Origin: Manihot esculenta
Taxonomy: Eukaryota > Streptophyta > Magnoliopsida > Malpighiales > Euphorbiaceae
Length of the DNA stretch: 64,000 nucleotides
Direction: 5' to 3'
NCBI RefSeq assembly: GCF_001659605.2
Contig: NC_035162.2
Span: 30,384,153 to 30,448,152, forward strand
Shown: in pieces, positions 10,682 to 21,878 of the stretch
Numbering within the stretch: the first letter of the stretch is position 1
Layout: every line of letters begins with the position of its first letter
Translations under genes and position numbers: made by a program
The notes under the pieces: generated by a model
Told to the model about the DNA's origin: nothing
Databases searched by the model: none
The model's input: the letters and a program-made list of their open reading frames with translations, nothing else

Positions 10682-13600
10682 TTAAAAGAGATGAGGATAT
10701 TGCTGGAGCATGGACTCCCGTGTCTCCCAGGTACACTCTTCGATGTTGTGGTGATTCCAAAGGACTTTCACCATCGGGATTTCCTTGTTCCTTAGCTTCC
10801 TGATCTGGGTGTCTAGGATCCGTACCGGCTGCTCAACATAGGTGAGATCCTCTTGGATCTCCACATCAGGCTCACTAAGAACCTTGCCCGGATCTGACAC
10901 GAACTTTCTCAACATAGAAACATGGAAAACCGGATGGATTATCTCCATTGAAGCAGGCAAGTTCAGCTTGTACTATACATTCCCAATCTTTTGCAAGACT
11001 TCAAAGGGTCCGATGTACAGTGGAGCCAGCTTACCTTTCTTCTCGAACCGAATCACCCCTTTCATTGGAGACACTTTGAGCAATACCAAATCCCCCTCCT
11101 GAAACTCTACTTGCCTTCTGCGGACATCTGCATAACTCTTCTGTCTGCTTGCAGCAGTCTTGATCCTTTCTCTGATTATGGGTACTACCCTGCTGGTGAT
11201 CTCCACTAGCTCAAGCCCTGCTAAGGCCTTTTCTCCAACTTCTTCCCAGCAAACAGGTGATCTGCACTTCCTTCCATACAAAGCTTCATATGGAGCCATC
11301 CCGATGCTAGCATGATGGCTGTTATTGTAGGCAAACTCCACCAAAGGTAGATGCTGCCTCCAAGAACCGCCAAAGTCCAGCACACACATTCTGAGCATAT
11401 CCTCTATTTTCTGGATGGTCCTCTCTGAATGTCCGTCTGTCTGTGGATGGAAAGCAGTGCTAAAATCCAACCTGGTACCCATAGCATTCTGCAGACTCCG
11501 CCAAAACCTGGAGGTGAACTGGGGCCCTCTATCGGACACTATTGAAACAGGAACCCCATGCAGCCTGACGATCTCATCAACATACACCTGCGCCAACTTG
11601 TCCACAGAATAGCCACTCCTGATAGGATGAAGTGTGCAGATTTGGTGAGTCTGTCCACAATCACCCATATGGAGTCCAATCTGTTGGACGTCGCCGGTAA
11701 CACCACTATGAAGTCCATAGCTATATTCTCCTATTTCCACTCTGGAATAGGTAGCGGGTTAAGCATTCCAGCTGGCTTCTGATGTTCTAGCTTCACCCTC
11801 AGACACACTTCGCAGGCTGACACGAACTGTGCCACTTCTCTCTTCATAGCTGGCCATCAATAAACCTTCTTCAGATCTTGATACATCTTGGTGGCTCCAG
11901 GGTGAACGCTGTATCTGGCATTATGAGCCTCCCTCATAATGTCTCCCTTTAGCTCTATGTCATCTGGTACACATAGTCTGCTCCCATAGCGGAGGATCCC
12001 CTTGCTGTCGAATCTGAACTCACTATCCTTGCCTGACTGAACAATCCTGGCAATCTTCACTAACTCTGGGTCCTCATGCTGTTTCTGAGCCACCTGCTCT
12101 AGAAACACGGGTGCCACTCTCATTTGGACTATCAAAGCACCTGTACCAGACAACTCCAACTGTAAACCTTCATTCATGAGCTCGAAGAATTGCCTCACCA
12201 CTGGCCTCCTCTCTGCTGAAACATGGGACAAACTGCCAAGTGATTTCCGGCTTAAGGCATCTGCCACAACATTCGCCTTACCCGGATGGTACTGGATTTT
12301 ACAATCATAGTCACTTAGCAATTCTACCCATCTCCTCTACCTCAGATTCAGCTCTCTCTGACTCAGGATGTACTGCAGGCTCTTATGATCAGTGAAGATC
12401 TCACATTTTACCCCATAAAGGTAGTGCCTCCACATCTTGAGTGCAAAGATTACTGCTGCCATCTCTAGGTCATGTGTAGGGTAATTCAACTCATGCTTCT
12501 TTAACTGCCTAGAAGCATAAGCAATCACCCTTTCATTCTGCATCAGCACACAACCCAGTCCCACACGGGACGCATCACAATAGACTGAGAAGTCTTCATT
12601 ACTAGATGGCAGAGCTAACACTGGTGCTGAAGTCAACCTCTTCTTTAGCTCTTCAAAGCTCTCTTCACACTGGTCGGTCCACACGAATCTCTGGTTCTTC
12701 TTTGTTAATCTGGTCATGGGAGCTGCAATTTTAGAGAAGTCCTGAACGAACCTCCTGTAGTAACCTGCCAAACCCAAGAAACTCTTGATCTCTGTCACTG
12801 TGGTGGGTCTAGGCCAGTTAGCTACAACTTCCACTTTCTTGGGGTCTACCTTGATTCCATTTTCTGACACCACATGCCCCAAGAATGAAATGCTCCTCAG
12901 CCAGAACTCACACTTGGAGAACTTGGCATACAAGCCATGTTCCCTCAAGGTCTGCAGAACTAACCTCAGATGATGGGCATGCTCCTCTGCATTCCTGGAG
13001 TACACTAAGATATCATCTATGAAGACAATAACAAAGTGATCTAGGTATTGACTGAAAACTCTGTTCATGAGATCCATGAATGCTGCAGGGGCATTGGTTA
13101 ACCCGAACGACATTATAAGGAACTCATAATGCCCATATCTGGTCCTGAATGCAGACTTCGGTATATCCTCTTCCCTTATCCTCAGCTGATGGTACCCTGA
13201 TCTCAGATCTATCTTGGAGAACAACCCGCTCCGGTTAGCTGGTCAAATAGATCGTCGATCCTTGGCAAAGGGTACTTATTCTTGGTAGTGACCTTGTTCA
13301 ACTGCCTGTAGTCGATACAAAGTCTAAGGGATCCATCTTTCTTTTTCACAAATAGCACTGGAGCACCCCAAGGTGAGGTACTCGGTCGGATGAAACCCCT
13401 ATCTACCAGCTCTTGTAACTGCTCTTTCAACTCTATGAATTCTGCGAGTGCGATCCTGTAGGGAGGGATAGAGATTGGTCTGGTTCCAGGCATCAATTCA
13501 ATTTCAAACTCTATCTCCCTAGCAGGTGGTAAACCTAGCAGCTCATCTGGGAAAACATCTAAGAACTCTCTGGCCACTGGCACTGAGGCGGGCTCTCTGA

Positions 13601-15665
13601 CATGACTATCCAGCTCTCTCACATGAGCTAGAAAACCCTGACAACCCCTCCTGAGTAGCCTACGAGCCTGTAGGGCTGATATCAAACCTCTAGGTGTGCC
13701 CCTCCTATCTCCTCTGAAGACAACCTCTGACCCATCCTGACATCTGAACCTGACTACCTTGTCTCTGCAATCCAAGGTAGCACCATGGGTAGATAGCCAA
13801 TCCATCCCTAGAATGACGTCAAAATCTGTCAAATCTAGAACCACAAGGTCGGCGGAAAGGCATCTTCCCTCCATAAAAACTGGACTATACTGGCAGACTG
13901 ACTCTGCCATTGATGGGTCACACTTGGGTCCACTGACCCATAGGGGACACTCTAACCCAGAGACCATCAATCCCAATCTCTCGACGGCTCTCGGAGCTAT
14001 AAAAGAATGCGATGCACCAGGGCCCATTAAGGCGTAAACATCTGAACACCCAATGATGAGATTACCTGACACCACGGTGTTGGATGTATTTGCCTCCTGC
14101 TGTGTCATGGTGAAGATCCGTGCTGGAGCTGATGGACCTTCACCCCTGAAACCCGCTGAAGAAGAGGCTGCCCCTCTCCCTCTGCCTCTGCCACTAGCCT
14201 GAGTCGCTGCTGGAGCTACTGGCTGAGCCACACTGCCTGAAGCTGTCTGCTGAGACTGTGCCACAAAAGCTGGCCTAGGACACTCCCGTGCTATGTGTCC
14301 CTCCTGCCCACATCTGAAGCAGGCTGATGTCCCAACCAGACACACCCGTTTGTGCGGCTTCCCACATTTCTTGCATACTGCATTGTCTGCTCCCGAGCTC
14401 GAACCACTTTCTAATCCCAGACTAGACTTGATCTTGCTCCAGAACTTGTTCTTCTTATACTTGGCTTTATTCCATCTCTTACTGCCTGAACTCAGAGAAG
14501 AAGGGTCTAATCTCTCCCCACCTGGAGTTTTAGATCCAGAAGACTGTTCCACTGACTGCTTGACTTTCCCTTCGATGATAGCACTAGCCTCCATCCTCCG
14601 AGCCATATCCACTATGGTGTGGAAACTCTCCCTCTCTGCTGACTGAATCAAGGAGGAATACCTGGAATGGAGCTTCATGATATACCTCCTTGACTTCTTC
14701 GGATCTGTATCCAAATTCTGCCCGGCAAACGGCAACAGCTCCGAAAACCTGTCTGTGAACTCATCCACACTCATTTCATCCGTCTGCCTCAGCTGCTCAA
14801 ACTCGATCATCTTCAATTCTCTTGAACTGTCAGGGAAAGCCCATCTTGCAAACTCATTTGCAAACTCCTCCCATGATAGGCTGTCCACCCTCGGGTTCAC
14901 ATAGTTCTTAAACCACTCTCGGGCTTTCTTACATTTCAGTGTGAACCCAGCCATCTGAATGGCTCTACTGTCATCAGCTCCTATCTCATCTGTAATTGTT
15001 CTAACCCTCTCAAGGTACACAAACGGGTCATCACCTATTTCAAACTGGGGAGCACCCAGCTTCATGTAGTCGGTCATCTTGACCTTGCTCCCTCCAGATA
15101 AGCTAGGTTTAGGGTCTTGGGTTGCTGGGACAGTAGGTGCTGCTGGTGGTGGAGGAGGTGCAGCATCCCCTGGGGTAGGGTTTGCTGTACCTGGATAGAA
15201 AGATGGGGGTGGGTACATAGGGTACTGTGGGTATGGTGGGTAGAAAGGTGGATATGGCATCTGAGAGTGATAAGGGTTATAGCTGGGGTAATCCGATGTA
15301 CCTCCCATTGAATACCCGGGGTTTTGAGAAAAGGGTGGGTAGTAAGGTGGCTGAACAAATCCCGAGGCCTGAGTGCCTCCTTGGGACTCTCCCATGCCCT
15401 CTTCTGACATACTCACTCCAAGGCTACCATCCCTCCTTTGGTCTACGTCCATCTGATCCCCCATATCCTCTGACATACCTCCATGCACTGTTCCCTTCAC
15501 TGATCTGCTTATACCCAGATCCAAAGACCTTCTAGGGTCTCTTACTACTCTTTCCCTGCTAGACCTGCTAGACATTGCCCTTGGCAATGCAGGGGGACGG
15601 GCACTCATGCCCTCATCCTCCGGTGGTACTCCAGTCAATCGTGCAGATCGACGAGTTCCTCTCAT
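10682..15665 (-). pseudogene. Element E gag-pol polyprotein pseudogene
   Basis: ATG at 15665 ([14 protein letters not shown]). An uninterrupted frame runs through gag, two zinc knuckles ([12 protein letters not shown] and [14 protein letters not shown]), protease and the start of RT, to about 13220. There, one A fewer than in the relatives shifts the frame. RT (with FIDD) and RNase H then read to a TAG at 12334-12336. Further breaks are a stop at 11854-11856, TGG-to-TAG at 11731-11733, a missing base near 11625, and a stop at 10970-10972. The chromodomain at 10682-10960 is intact and ends QQYPHLF. The protease active site reads GPGA instead of the family's DPGA, so the catalytic Asp itself is lost. 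It cannot move without help in trans. Confidence 0.93.
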
Positions 15666-15911
15666 CCGGTTTACTGAAAAACAGCACACATCACATAAAC
15701 ATTAGCATCAAATGGTTCATGTGCAAACATATGAACCCTCATCACATATATCACATATCATTAATGCACATGCATATAATCATGGCATTTCACATCATCA
15801 TTCAAGACAGGACTCTACATCCTATCCTAGTGGACATGATCTTCCTATTGTGCTTGACCTTCTATAACATCTATGAGCCCAACACTCTAGGTCCGACCAT
15901 ATGAACCTAGG

Positions 15912-15923
15912 GCTCTGATACTA
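15912..15923 (-). other. Element E primer-binding site, mutated
   Basis: On the minus strand it reads TAGTATCAGAGC, one change from the initiator-Met site TGGTATCAGAGC. Confidence 0.85.
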
Positions 15924-15926
15924 CTC

Positions 15927-18240
15927 TGTAACGACCCCGAAATCGGACCGCTACCGACGCTAGGATCCAGATCGGCTTAAGGCCGCCGGGACCCGTAGCA
16001 AGCCTAACATACATCCTGTGAACCTGTTTAATCCCATACATGATCAATAACATACATAAAAATTTGAACTTTTCTTTTTCATTCATGAACCAAACTCAAC
16101 CTGTGCATGCATTAACATATACATTAACATTAACCCCACCTTGGAGTCCTCATCAATGCTCCAATGGGGTAACATAATCATGCATTAAGTTTGGTAAAAC
16201 ATAAACATCAATAAGAGATCATGCATTCATAAAGGGATTACACAACTAGGGTCAAGCACACTTCTAAACCTCAATATCATCATTACATTACATAACTCAA
16301 CATTACATTACAATGTCCATCATGTCCACTACTAGCTATTACATGACTAAGACTTTACTCTATCCGACCTCCTGCTCTATCCTGTACCTGCAAACCTAGG
16401 GGTTAAGGGAGAGGGGTGAGCTATAAAGCCTAGTGAGTAGAACCATAAAAACATGTTAACAAACATGCTCATATGAAATGCATCATAACTCAAACAATTC
16501 ACATCAAGGGTTGGGTGAACTTGTCACCAAATAGTCCCAGCATCATTTCGTGCCAGGCCATAGCATGGGGTCCTGGTCTTCCTGTCATAACCTACATTAC
16601 TTACCATTGCCCCAGGGCCTCCTCTGGGCACCTGGTCTTCGAGTCCCATATCCATGCCAGGCCGTAGAATGGGATCTTGGTCTTTCATTTCCATGCCAGG
16701 CCGTAGAATAGGGTCCTGGTCTTTCCTCAGGGACTAATTGGGTCATCCAACATTCACCCACATCAACAACAAAGAATGCGATGCAACATATTCGTGAAAT
16801 CTAATGCAATCATCCTATTGCATAATCATGATGCATGAAACATGATAAAACATTTGATTTCTAAATTTAAAAGATTAAGTTTAGTTCCACTCACCTCTGG
16901 CTGACTCTGACAAACACCGAAGCAGCTGAACTCACTGCTGGGGTCCTCGGTTCCTCGGGTCCGAACCTACACAGGTGGACTCAAATGAGGGACCTAACAT
17001 ACATAAACATAACTCTAAGAACATCCCCCAAAAACCCCCTAAAACACCTCAAAACAATCAAGGAATTCATGCAAAGGAGGGCTGAATAGGGCACTTTCGG
17101 CGGCAGGTTCGGCTGCCGAAAGTCCCTCCAGAGCCGAAAGTCATACACCTTCGGCGGCACTTTCAGCGGCCGAAGGTTCTCTCCAGAGGCGAAACTCATG
17201 CATGTTCGGCGGCACCTTCGGCGGCCGAAACTCCCTTCCAGAGCCGAAAGTCCACTTTCAGGGGCAGGGTTCGGCAGCCGATTCATGCTACCACAGGCAA
17301 GTTCGGCGGCTGAAAGAGCCTTCGGCTGCCGAACCTGAGTTCTTCCCAAAGGGCAGAAACTCAGCCTTTACATGCATAAAAGCCTCCCAACACACTCAAT
17401 CATGCATTTTTCTATTCTACAACATGCATAGTCAAGCATACAAGCTCCTAGGGGCTTCAAACCATCAAAAACCCCAACTACAACACATCAAACAACCCAC
17501 ATTGCTCATAAACATACCATAAACCCATAAACATAACAATAACCTAAACATGCATTTCTACCCCATAGATTTTCATAAAACTTGTTTAAAACATGCAAGA
17601 AAGGTTGGATCTAAGCTTACCTCTTGAAGATCGAGAGGAAAGACGATCCTAGCTTGGAGGTAGGGAGAAATCCACTCTTTGGTCTCCAAGCTTCCAAACT
17701 TGCTCTTTTGCTAAAAAATCTTCAAACCAAGTGAAAACTCATAAGAAAATCATGAAGATTCGAAGGAAGAAGCTCAAAAACGGTGAGGGACGGTGGAGAA
17801 CTCACCTTGGCTGAAAATGGGGAAAAAAAGCTCTCCCGTTCGGACATGAGGACCCCTTTATAGGTGGCTGGCCAGACCACTTTCGGGGGCCTAACGTGCC
17901 TACGCATGCATGCCATGTTCGGTGGCCGAACTTAAGGTTCGGAGGCCGAACTTAAGGTTCGGCGGCCGAACCTGGACTTCCCTCACCTATGCCTTCGGGG
18001 GCCTAAAGCACTCCCGAAATGCATGCACATTCGGCGGCCGAACTTGGGATTCGGCGGCCGAACCTGGGTCTTCCTCCAAGGCTATTTTCATTTAAAACTC
18101 AACTTCCTTTTTACTTAAAATCATTAAAATACATCAAAACATTTCATAAAAACATGATTTTACCCTTCTAGAGGTTTCCGACATCCAAGATTCCACTGGA
18201 CGGTAGGAATTCCGATACCGGAGTCTAGCCGGATATTACA
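15927..18240 (-). repeat. Element E 5' LTR (complete, 2314 bp)
   Basis: It runs from TGTAACGACC to GGATATTACA. It contains two dyad clusters (17090-17335 and 17918-18065), hairpin units (16548-16724), the conserved block with GAGCTATAAAGC (about 16395-16445), reversed donors at about 16890 and 17619, and a TATA-like box. Confidence 0.95.
17856..17863 (-). promoter_or_regulatory. TATA-like box in element E 5' LTR
   Basis: On the minus strand it reads CTATAAAG, preceded by CCAGCCAC. The position relative to the LTR start and to the downstream donor (GT complement at 17619-17620) is the same as in A and D. Confidence 0.5.
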
Positions 18241-19338
18241 GGGCTTGAGAAGGATGTGCTTTTTGATAATGTTATGCACTCTGCCCTAGAGAGTGCCCTC
18301 TGTGCCTATGTGGCCAAGGAGCGCTACAAAGCCCTGAGGTGGGAGTTTGGCACTCAAGAGACAGACAGGAGGCTCTTGGTCGAGGAATGCTTGAGGTTGA
18401 AGACTCGGGTTGACAAAGTGGAAGGCACCATAAAGGAGGCTCTAGAGTTTGTGGATAAGCTCTAGGCTGAGCAAAGTGAGGCCAATGCTTCCAAGCTAGT
18501 CCTTAAGAATCGGGCAAAGATTGTGGAGGATCAAGTGGCCCTACTGCATCACCAAGTCATAGAACTACAAGTTCAAGCTGAGGAGGCTCGGGCCATCTCT
18601 ACTTAGGTTGCTGAGCCTAAGGCATAACTTCAAGAGATGGTGGCTCATAGTGGGGAGATGTTCATACAAGTCCAAGACTTTGTCTAGAAAGAGCTCCTCA
18701 GGCATTTTCCTGCAGAGGACTTCTCTTGGATTGACGATATCTTCCTTGAGGAGGGGAATGAGGATGAGGATGAGGATGGGCAGCACGAAGAAGGGGTAAT
18801 TGAAGACAACCCACCTGACCCAAGGGGTGAGCAGTATTCGGTTCAAACCGAAAAAATCAACCGAACCGAATTAATTTAAAATTTTGGTTCAGTTTTTTAT
18901 TTATTTCAATTTGATTTAGTTTTTAATTTTAAAAATTTCATTTATTTCGATTCGATCCGATTTTGGTTAGAAAAAATGAAAAAATCGAACCGAATCGATG
19001 ATAATAGTATATTTTTTTTAATAATATAGAGAGATTAGATCATATTAAGGTTAAAATATTCCAATTAAATTTTAAAATACTAAAAATAAAGTGTAAAAAA
19101 TAAAAAAAAATTATTAAAAGTTCAAACCGATCAAATTGAATCAGACCGATTCTATTTGATTCGATTCGATTCGATTTTTGATCAAAATCAATTCGATTCT
19201 ATTTTTATAAATACCAAAATTTTAGTTTTTGGTTTATTCGGTTCAGTTCTGTTGTGAACTGAACCGACCGAATGCTCACCCCTACCTGACCCGGCTTCTA
19301 ATGCCATAGGCAATGATGAACCTGTAATAGAAGCTTGA
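18241..19338 (+). pseudogene. Coiled-coil ORF of a Tat-lineage element (antisense aORF), broken
   Basis: The reading frame has the look of a coiled coil. It contains FDNVMHSALESALCAYVAKE near 18260, heptad-like Leu/Glu/Lys stretches, then an acidic tail (DFSWIDDIFLEEGNEDEDED near 18720). It is cut at the 5' side by element E. Stops at 18463, 18603, 18624 and 18687 are all TAG/TAA where CAG/CAA is expected. A MITE at 18822-19284 interrupts it; beyond the MITE the same frame continues for 15 codons to TGA at 19336-19338. It lies opposite in strand to the Tat pol tail at 21240-21471. An extra antisense ORF between pol and the 3' LTR is known in Tat elements; assigning this one is my inference. 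Confidence 0.6.
18822..19284. mobile_element. hAT-type MITE, 463 bp, with 8-bp target duplication
   Basis: The ends AAGGGGTGAGCA and TGCTCACCCCTA are inverted repeats with one mismatch at the tip. Both flanks carry CCTGACCC (18814-18821 and 19285-19292), and 8 bp is the hAT length. The interior is AT-rich with TTCGGTTC/GAACCGAA-type repeats near both ends and no coding capacity. Confidence 0.88.
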
Positions 19339-19372
19339 GAGAAGACGACTGAACATGTCCCTCCTGCCTTGT

Positions 19373-19378
19373 AATAAA
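19373..19378 (+). terminator. AATAAA poly(A)-type signal after the coiled-coil ORF
   Basis: AATAAA lies 35 nt after the TGA, with a further AATAAAAAT at about 19390. The position fits a 3' end for the plus-strand ORF, supporting its reading direction. Confidence 0.45.
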
Positions 19379-19489
19379 TCTTTTCATTTTAATAAAAATA
19401 TTTTATTTTGATGTTTTTGTATGATCAGCATCCACCCACAAACCTTATCTACTCGAGATTTAAATAATTTCTTTTAAAAGATTACTAAG

Positions 19490-20229
19490 GGGTTGACACC
19501 CGGCCATCATAGTAGTGATAAATGACTTGAAAACTTTTGAACATCGGGGTTAACACCCGGATATATGGCCTGACGAATATTTGCCCTGGGTCTGAGATAC
19601 CTTATAGGATTGCTTATAATCTTGAGGCTAGTACTCGTCCGCGAACACCTATCTTATGGCTTGGGCCTCAAATGCCTTGAAAAATTTATATTTGGCTATC
19701 ACCCGATAGTTGAGCCTAGCGAAACCTGCCTCGAGGCCTGGCATGATGCCTTGATTAGTGGGACCCTCACCCAATTTTTTGGTCTGGTTTATACTCGCCT
19801 TGTAATCTTGGGTATCCAATGCCTTAGATATTTTTTATAGGGACTAACACCCAGTAGTTGAGCCTGGCAAATCTTGCCTCGTGGCCTAGCACGAATGCCT
19901 TGATTAGTGGGACCTTCGCTCAATCTTTTGGCCTAGCTTATACTCACCTTGTGGCCTTAGGCATCCAATGCCTTAGAACTTTTTTTATAGGGGGACTAAC
20001 ACACAGTAGTCGAGCCTGGCGAAACTTGCCTCGTGGCCTAGCATGAATGCCTTGATTAGTGGGACGCTTGCCCAGTCTATTAGCTTGGCTTATGATCACC
20101 TTATGGCTTGGCCTGGCAGAACCCACCTCATGGCCTTGTTTAGTGGGACCAATGCTCGGATTAGTCTGGTGAAACTCGTCTTGTGACCTGGTCTGGCAAA
20201 ACCCACCTTATGGCCTAGCTTAGTGGGAC
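19490..20229 (+). repeat. About 150-bp tandem repeat array grading into 82-bp units
   Basis: The landmark GAGCCTGGCGAAACTTGCCTCG recurs in diverged form near 19713, 19862 and 20013, so the period is about 150 bp. From about 20110 the sequence becomes the 82-bp type unit. It probably derives from the Tat 3' untranslated region. Confidence 0.75.
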
Positions 20230-20734
20230 CAATGACTTTGTTAATTAGAATCAGGTCCTTCTAATTCTTAATATAATAATTTGATTAGATTATAAAAGCG
20301 TCTACGGTTGTCCAAGAGCTAAAACTAGTTAACAAGCATCTCCTAGCTAGGTCAAAAACAAAGGAAGGATTGGACATCTAAGCGTCTTCAATATCTATAA
20401 TTAATTTATCAATAAATAATCTGAATTTATCTTTGCTAATCAACCAATAAAGCTGAAACTAAGATTAATCTTTTGACTAAATTATCTCATATTCATTTTC
20501 TCTCTTAAATTTAATTGCTCTGCTTCTTTGATTAATTTAGTTTATCTTCTCATTGGATTAATTTGTATTCCCTTACATTTAAAATCCCCCATTTTATTTT
20601 TATTGTTATTTTTGTTCATTCAATAGAATTATTTTCCTTCCAATCTTTGCGGGATCAACCATACTCACCACTGTCACAATTTATTTTGTTTTGAAAAAGT
20701 AGAAATTTATTTTTGGTGCCTTCGACACCTATCA
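20230..20734 (+). repeat. LTR-like fragment interrupting the tandem array
   Basis: A non-repeat insert of about 500 bp ends in GGTGCCTTCGACACCTATCA, much like the end of S-family LTRs (TTCGACAACCGCGAGTCA). The array resumes right after it. No matching start or target duplication was found, so it may be truncated. Confidence 0.45.
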
Positions 20735-21130
20735 CCTAACTTGGTGGAACCCACCTTCTAGCCTTGTTTAGCGGGACTAACTTTCGGATTATGGTCTGGT
20801 AGAGCCTGCCTTGTGATCTGGCCTGGTGGAACCCGCCTTATGGCCTTATTTAATGGGACCAATACCCAGATTGTGGTTTGGTGGAGCCCACCTTATGACC
20901 TGGATTGGTGGAACCTGCCATATGGCGTTGTTTAGTGACCAATGCCCAAATTATGGTCTGGCGGAGCCTACCTTGTGACCTGACCTAGCGAAACCCATCT
21001 TGTGGCCTTGTTTAATAGGACCAATGCCCGGATTGTGGTCTGGTAGAGCCTGCCTTATGACTTGGCCTAGCGAAACCCGCCTTGTAGCCTTGTTTAGTGG
21101 GATCAACGCCCGAATTGGGGTCTATTATGA
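20735..21130 (+). repeat. 82-bp tandem repeat array (right locus)
   Basis: Landmarks lie at 20761, 20843, 20925, 21005 and 21087, giving periods of 82, 82, 80 and 82. It is the same unit and orientation as 7840-8425. Confidence 0.85.
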
Positions 21131-21239
21131 ATGCTTTTTATCTTTCTGAAGAATGCAATTCCATTGTTCCTTGTCACTGAATAGCATAATATATAAAAAA
21201 AATACCTCGTTAACTATTTATTGCTAAGATTTTCTCAGA

Positions 21240-21471
21240 TTACAAATACTTAAGAATGGGAAATGAATCAGCTCCCTTACTTGGCTAGCTTGTAGGATCT
21301 TCGATGAATGACCTTGAAGTCCTTTAATGGTCCTTTCCATTTTTTGCCCACCTTACCAGACCCGGGATGACCTTTGGTTACAATTGTTCTTTTAGAGACT
21401 GAGTCCTTCACATTACAAGCATGTGATACGTCTCTACTGATGAACCTTCAGGACATCTTCTGTAGTTCGTT
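21240..21471 (-). pseudogene. Tat-lineage integrase C-terminal remnant
   Basis: On the minus strand a frame reads KRTIVTKGHPGSGKVGKKWK followed by GPLKDF and SYKLAK. This resembles the GK.G..W.GP..V..V...Y.L. end of Tat-type integrase (GPY/F-like module). A stop lies upstream near the junction with G. In this orientation the tandem arrays follow pol, as in Tat 3' regions. Confidence 0.55.
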
Positions 21472-21698
21472 TGTAACGACCCGAAAATCGGACCGCTACC
21501 GGCGCTAGGATCCAGATCGGCATAAGGCCGCCGGGACCCGTAGCAAGCCTGACATGCATCATGTAAACCTGTTTAATCCCATACATGATCAACAATCATA
21601 CATAAAAATTTGAACTTTTCTTTTCTTTACCAAGCTCAACCTGTGCATGCACATAAACATATACTGAAACATAAACATAAACCTCACATTGGAGCTCT
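21472..21698 (-). repeat. Left arm of the 227-bp inverted LTR repeat
   Basis: It is the reverse complement of 26895-27121 with scattered substitutions and no length change that I can see. It ends at GGAGCTCT, after which plus-oriented LTR sequence (CCGTCCTTCACCG) begins abruptly. Confidence 0.88.
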
Positions 21699-21878
21699 GC
21701 CGTCCTTCACCGATCTTGAGTTTCTTCCTTCAAATCTTTCACGATTTTCATGATTGTTTTGAGGTATTTTAGGGGGTTTTTGGGGGATGTTTTTAGAGTT
21801 ATGTTCTAGTTGTTTGGTCCCTCATTTGAGTCCACCTGTGTAGGTTCGGACCCGAGGAACCGAGGACCCCAGCAGTGT

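Larger units (their letters stand above)
8599..18240 (-). mobile_element. Element E: Tekay-type Ty3/gypsy retrotransposon, left LTR truncated
   Basis: It has a complete 5' LTR (18240-15927), primer site, gag-pol (15665-10682), purine tract and 3' LTR (10585-8599). About 346 bp at the far (U5) end of the 3' LTR are missing, so no target duplication can be read. It belongs to a subfamily related to G and distinct from A/D and B/C. Gag and protease are one long open frame of about 820 codons, making this the best preserved gag in the left half of the window. Confidence 0.93.
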
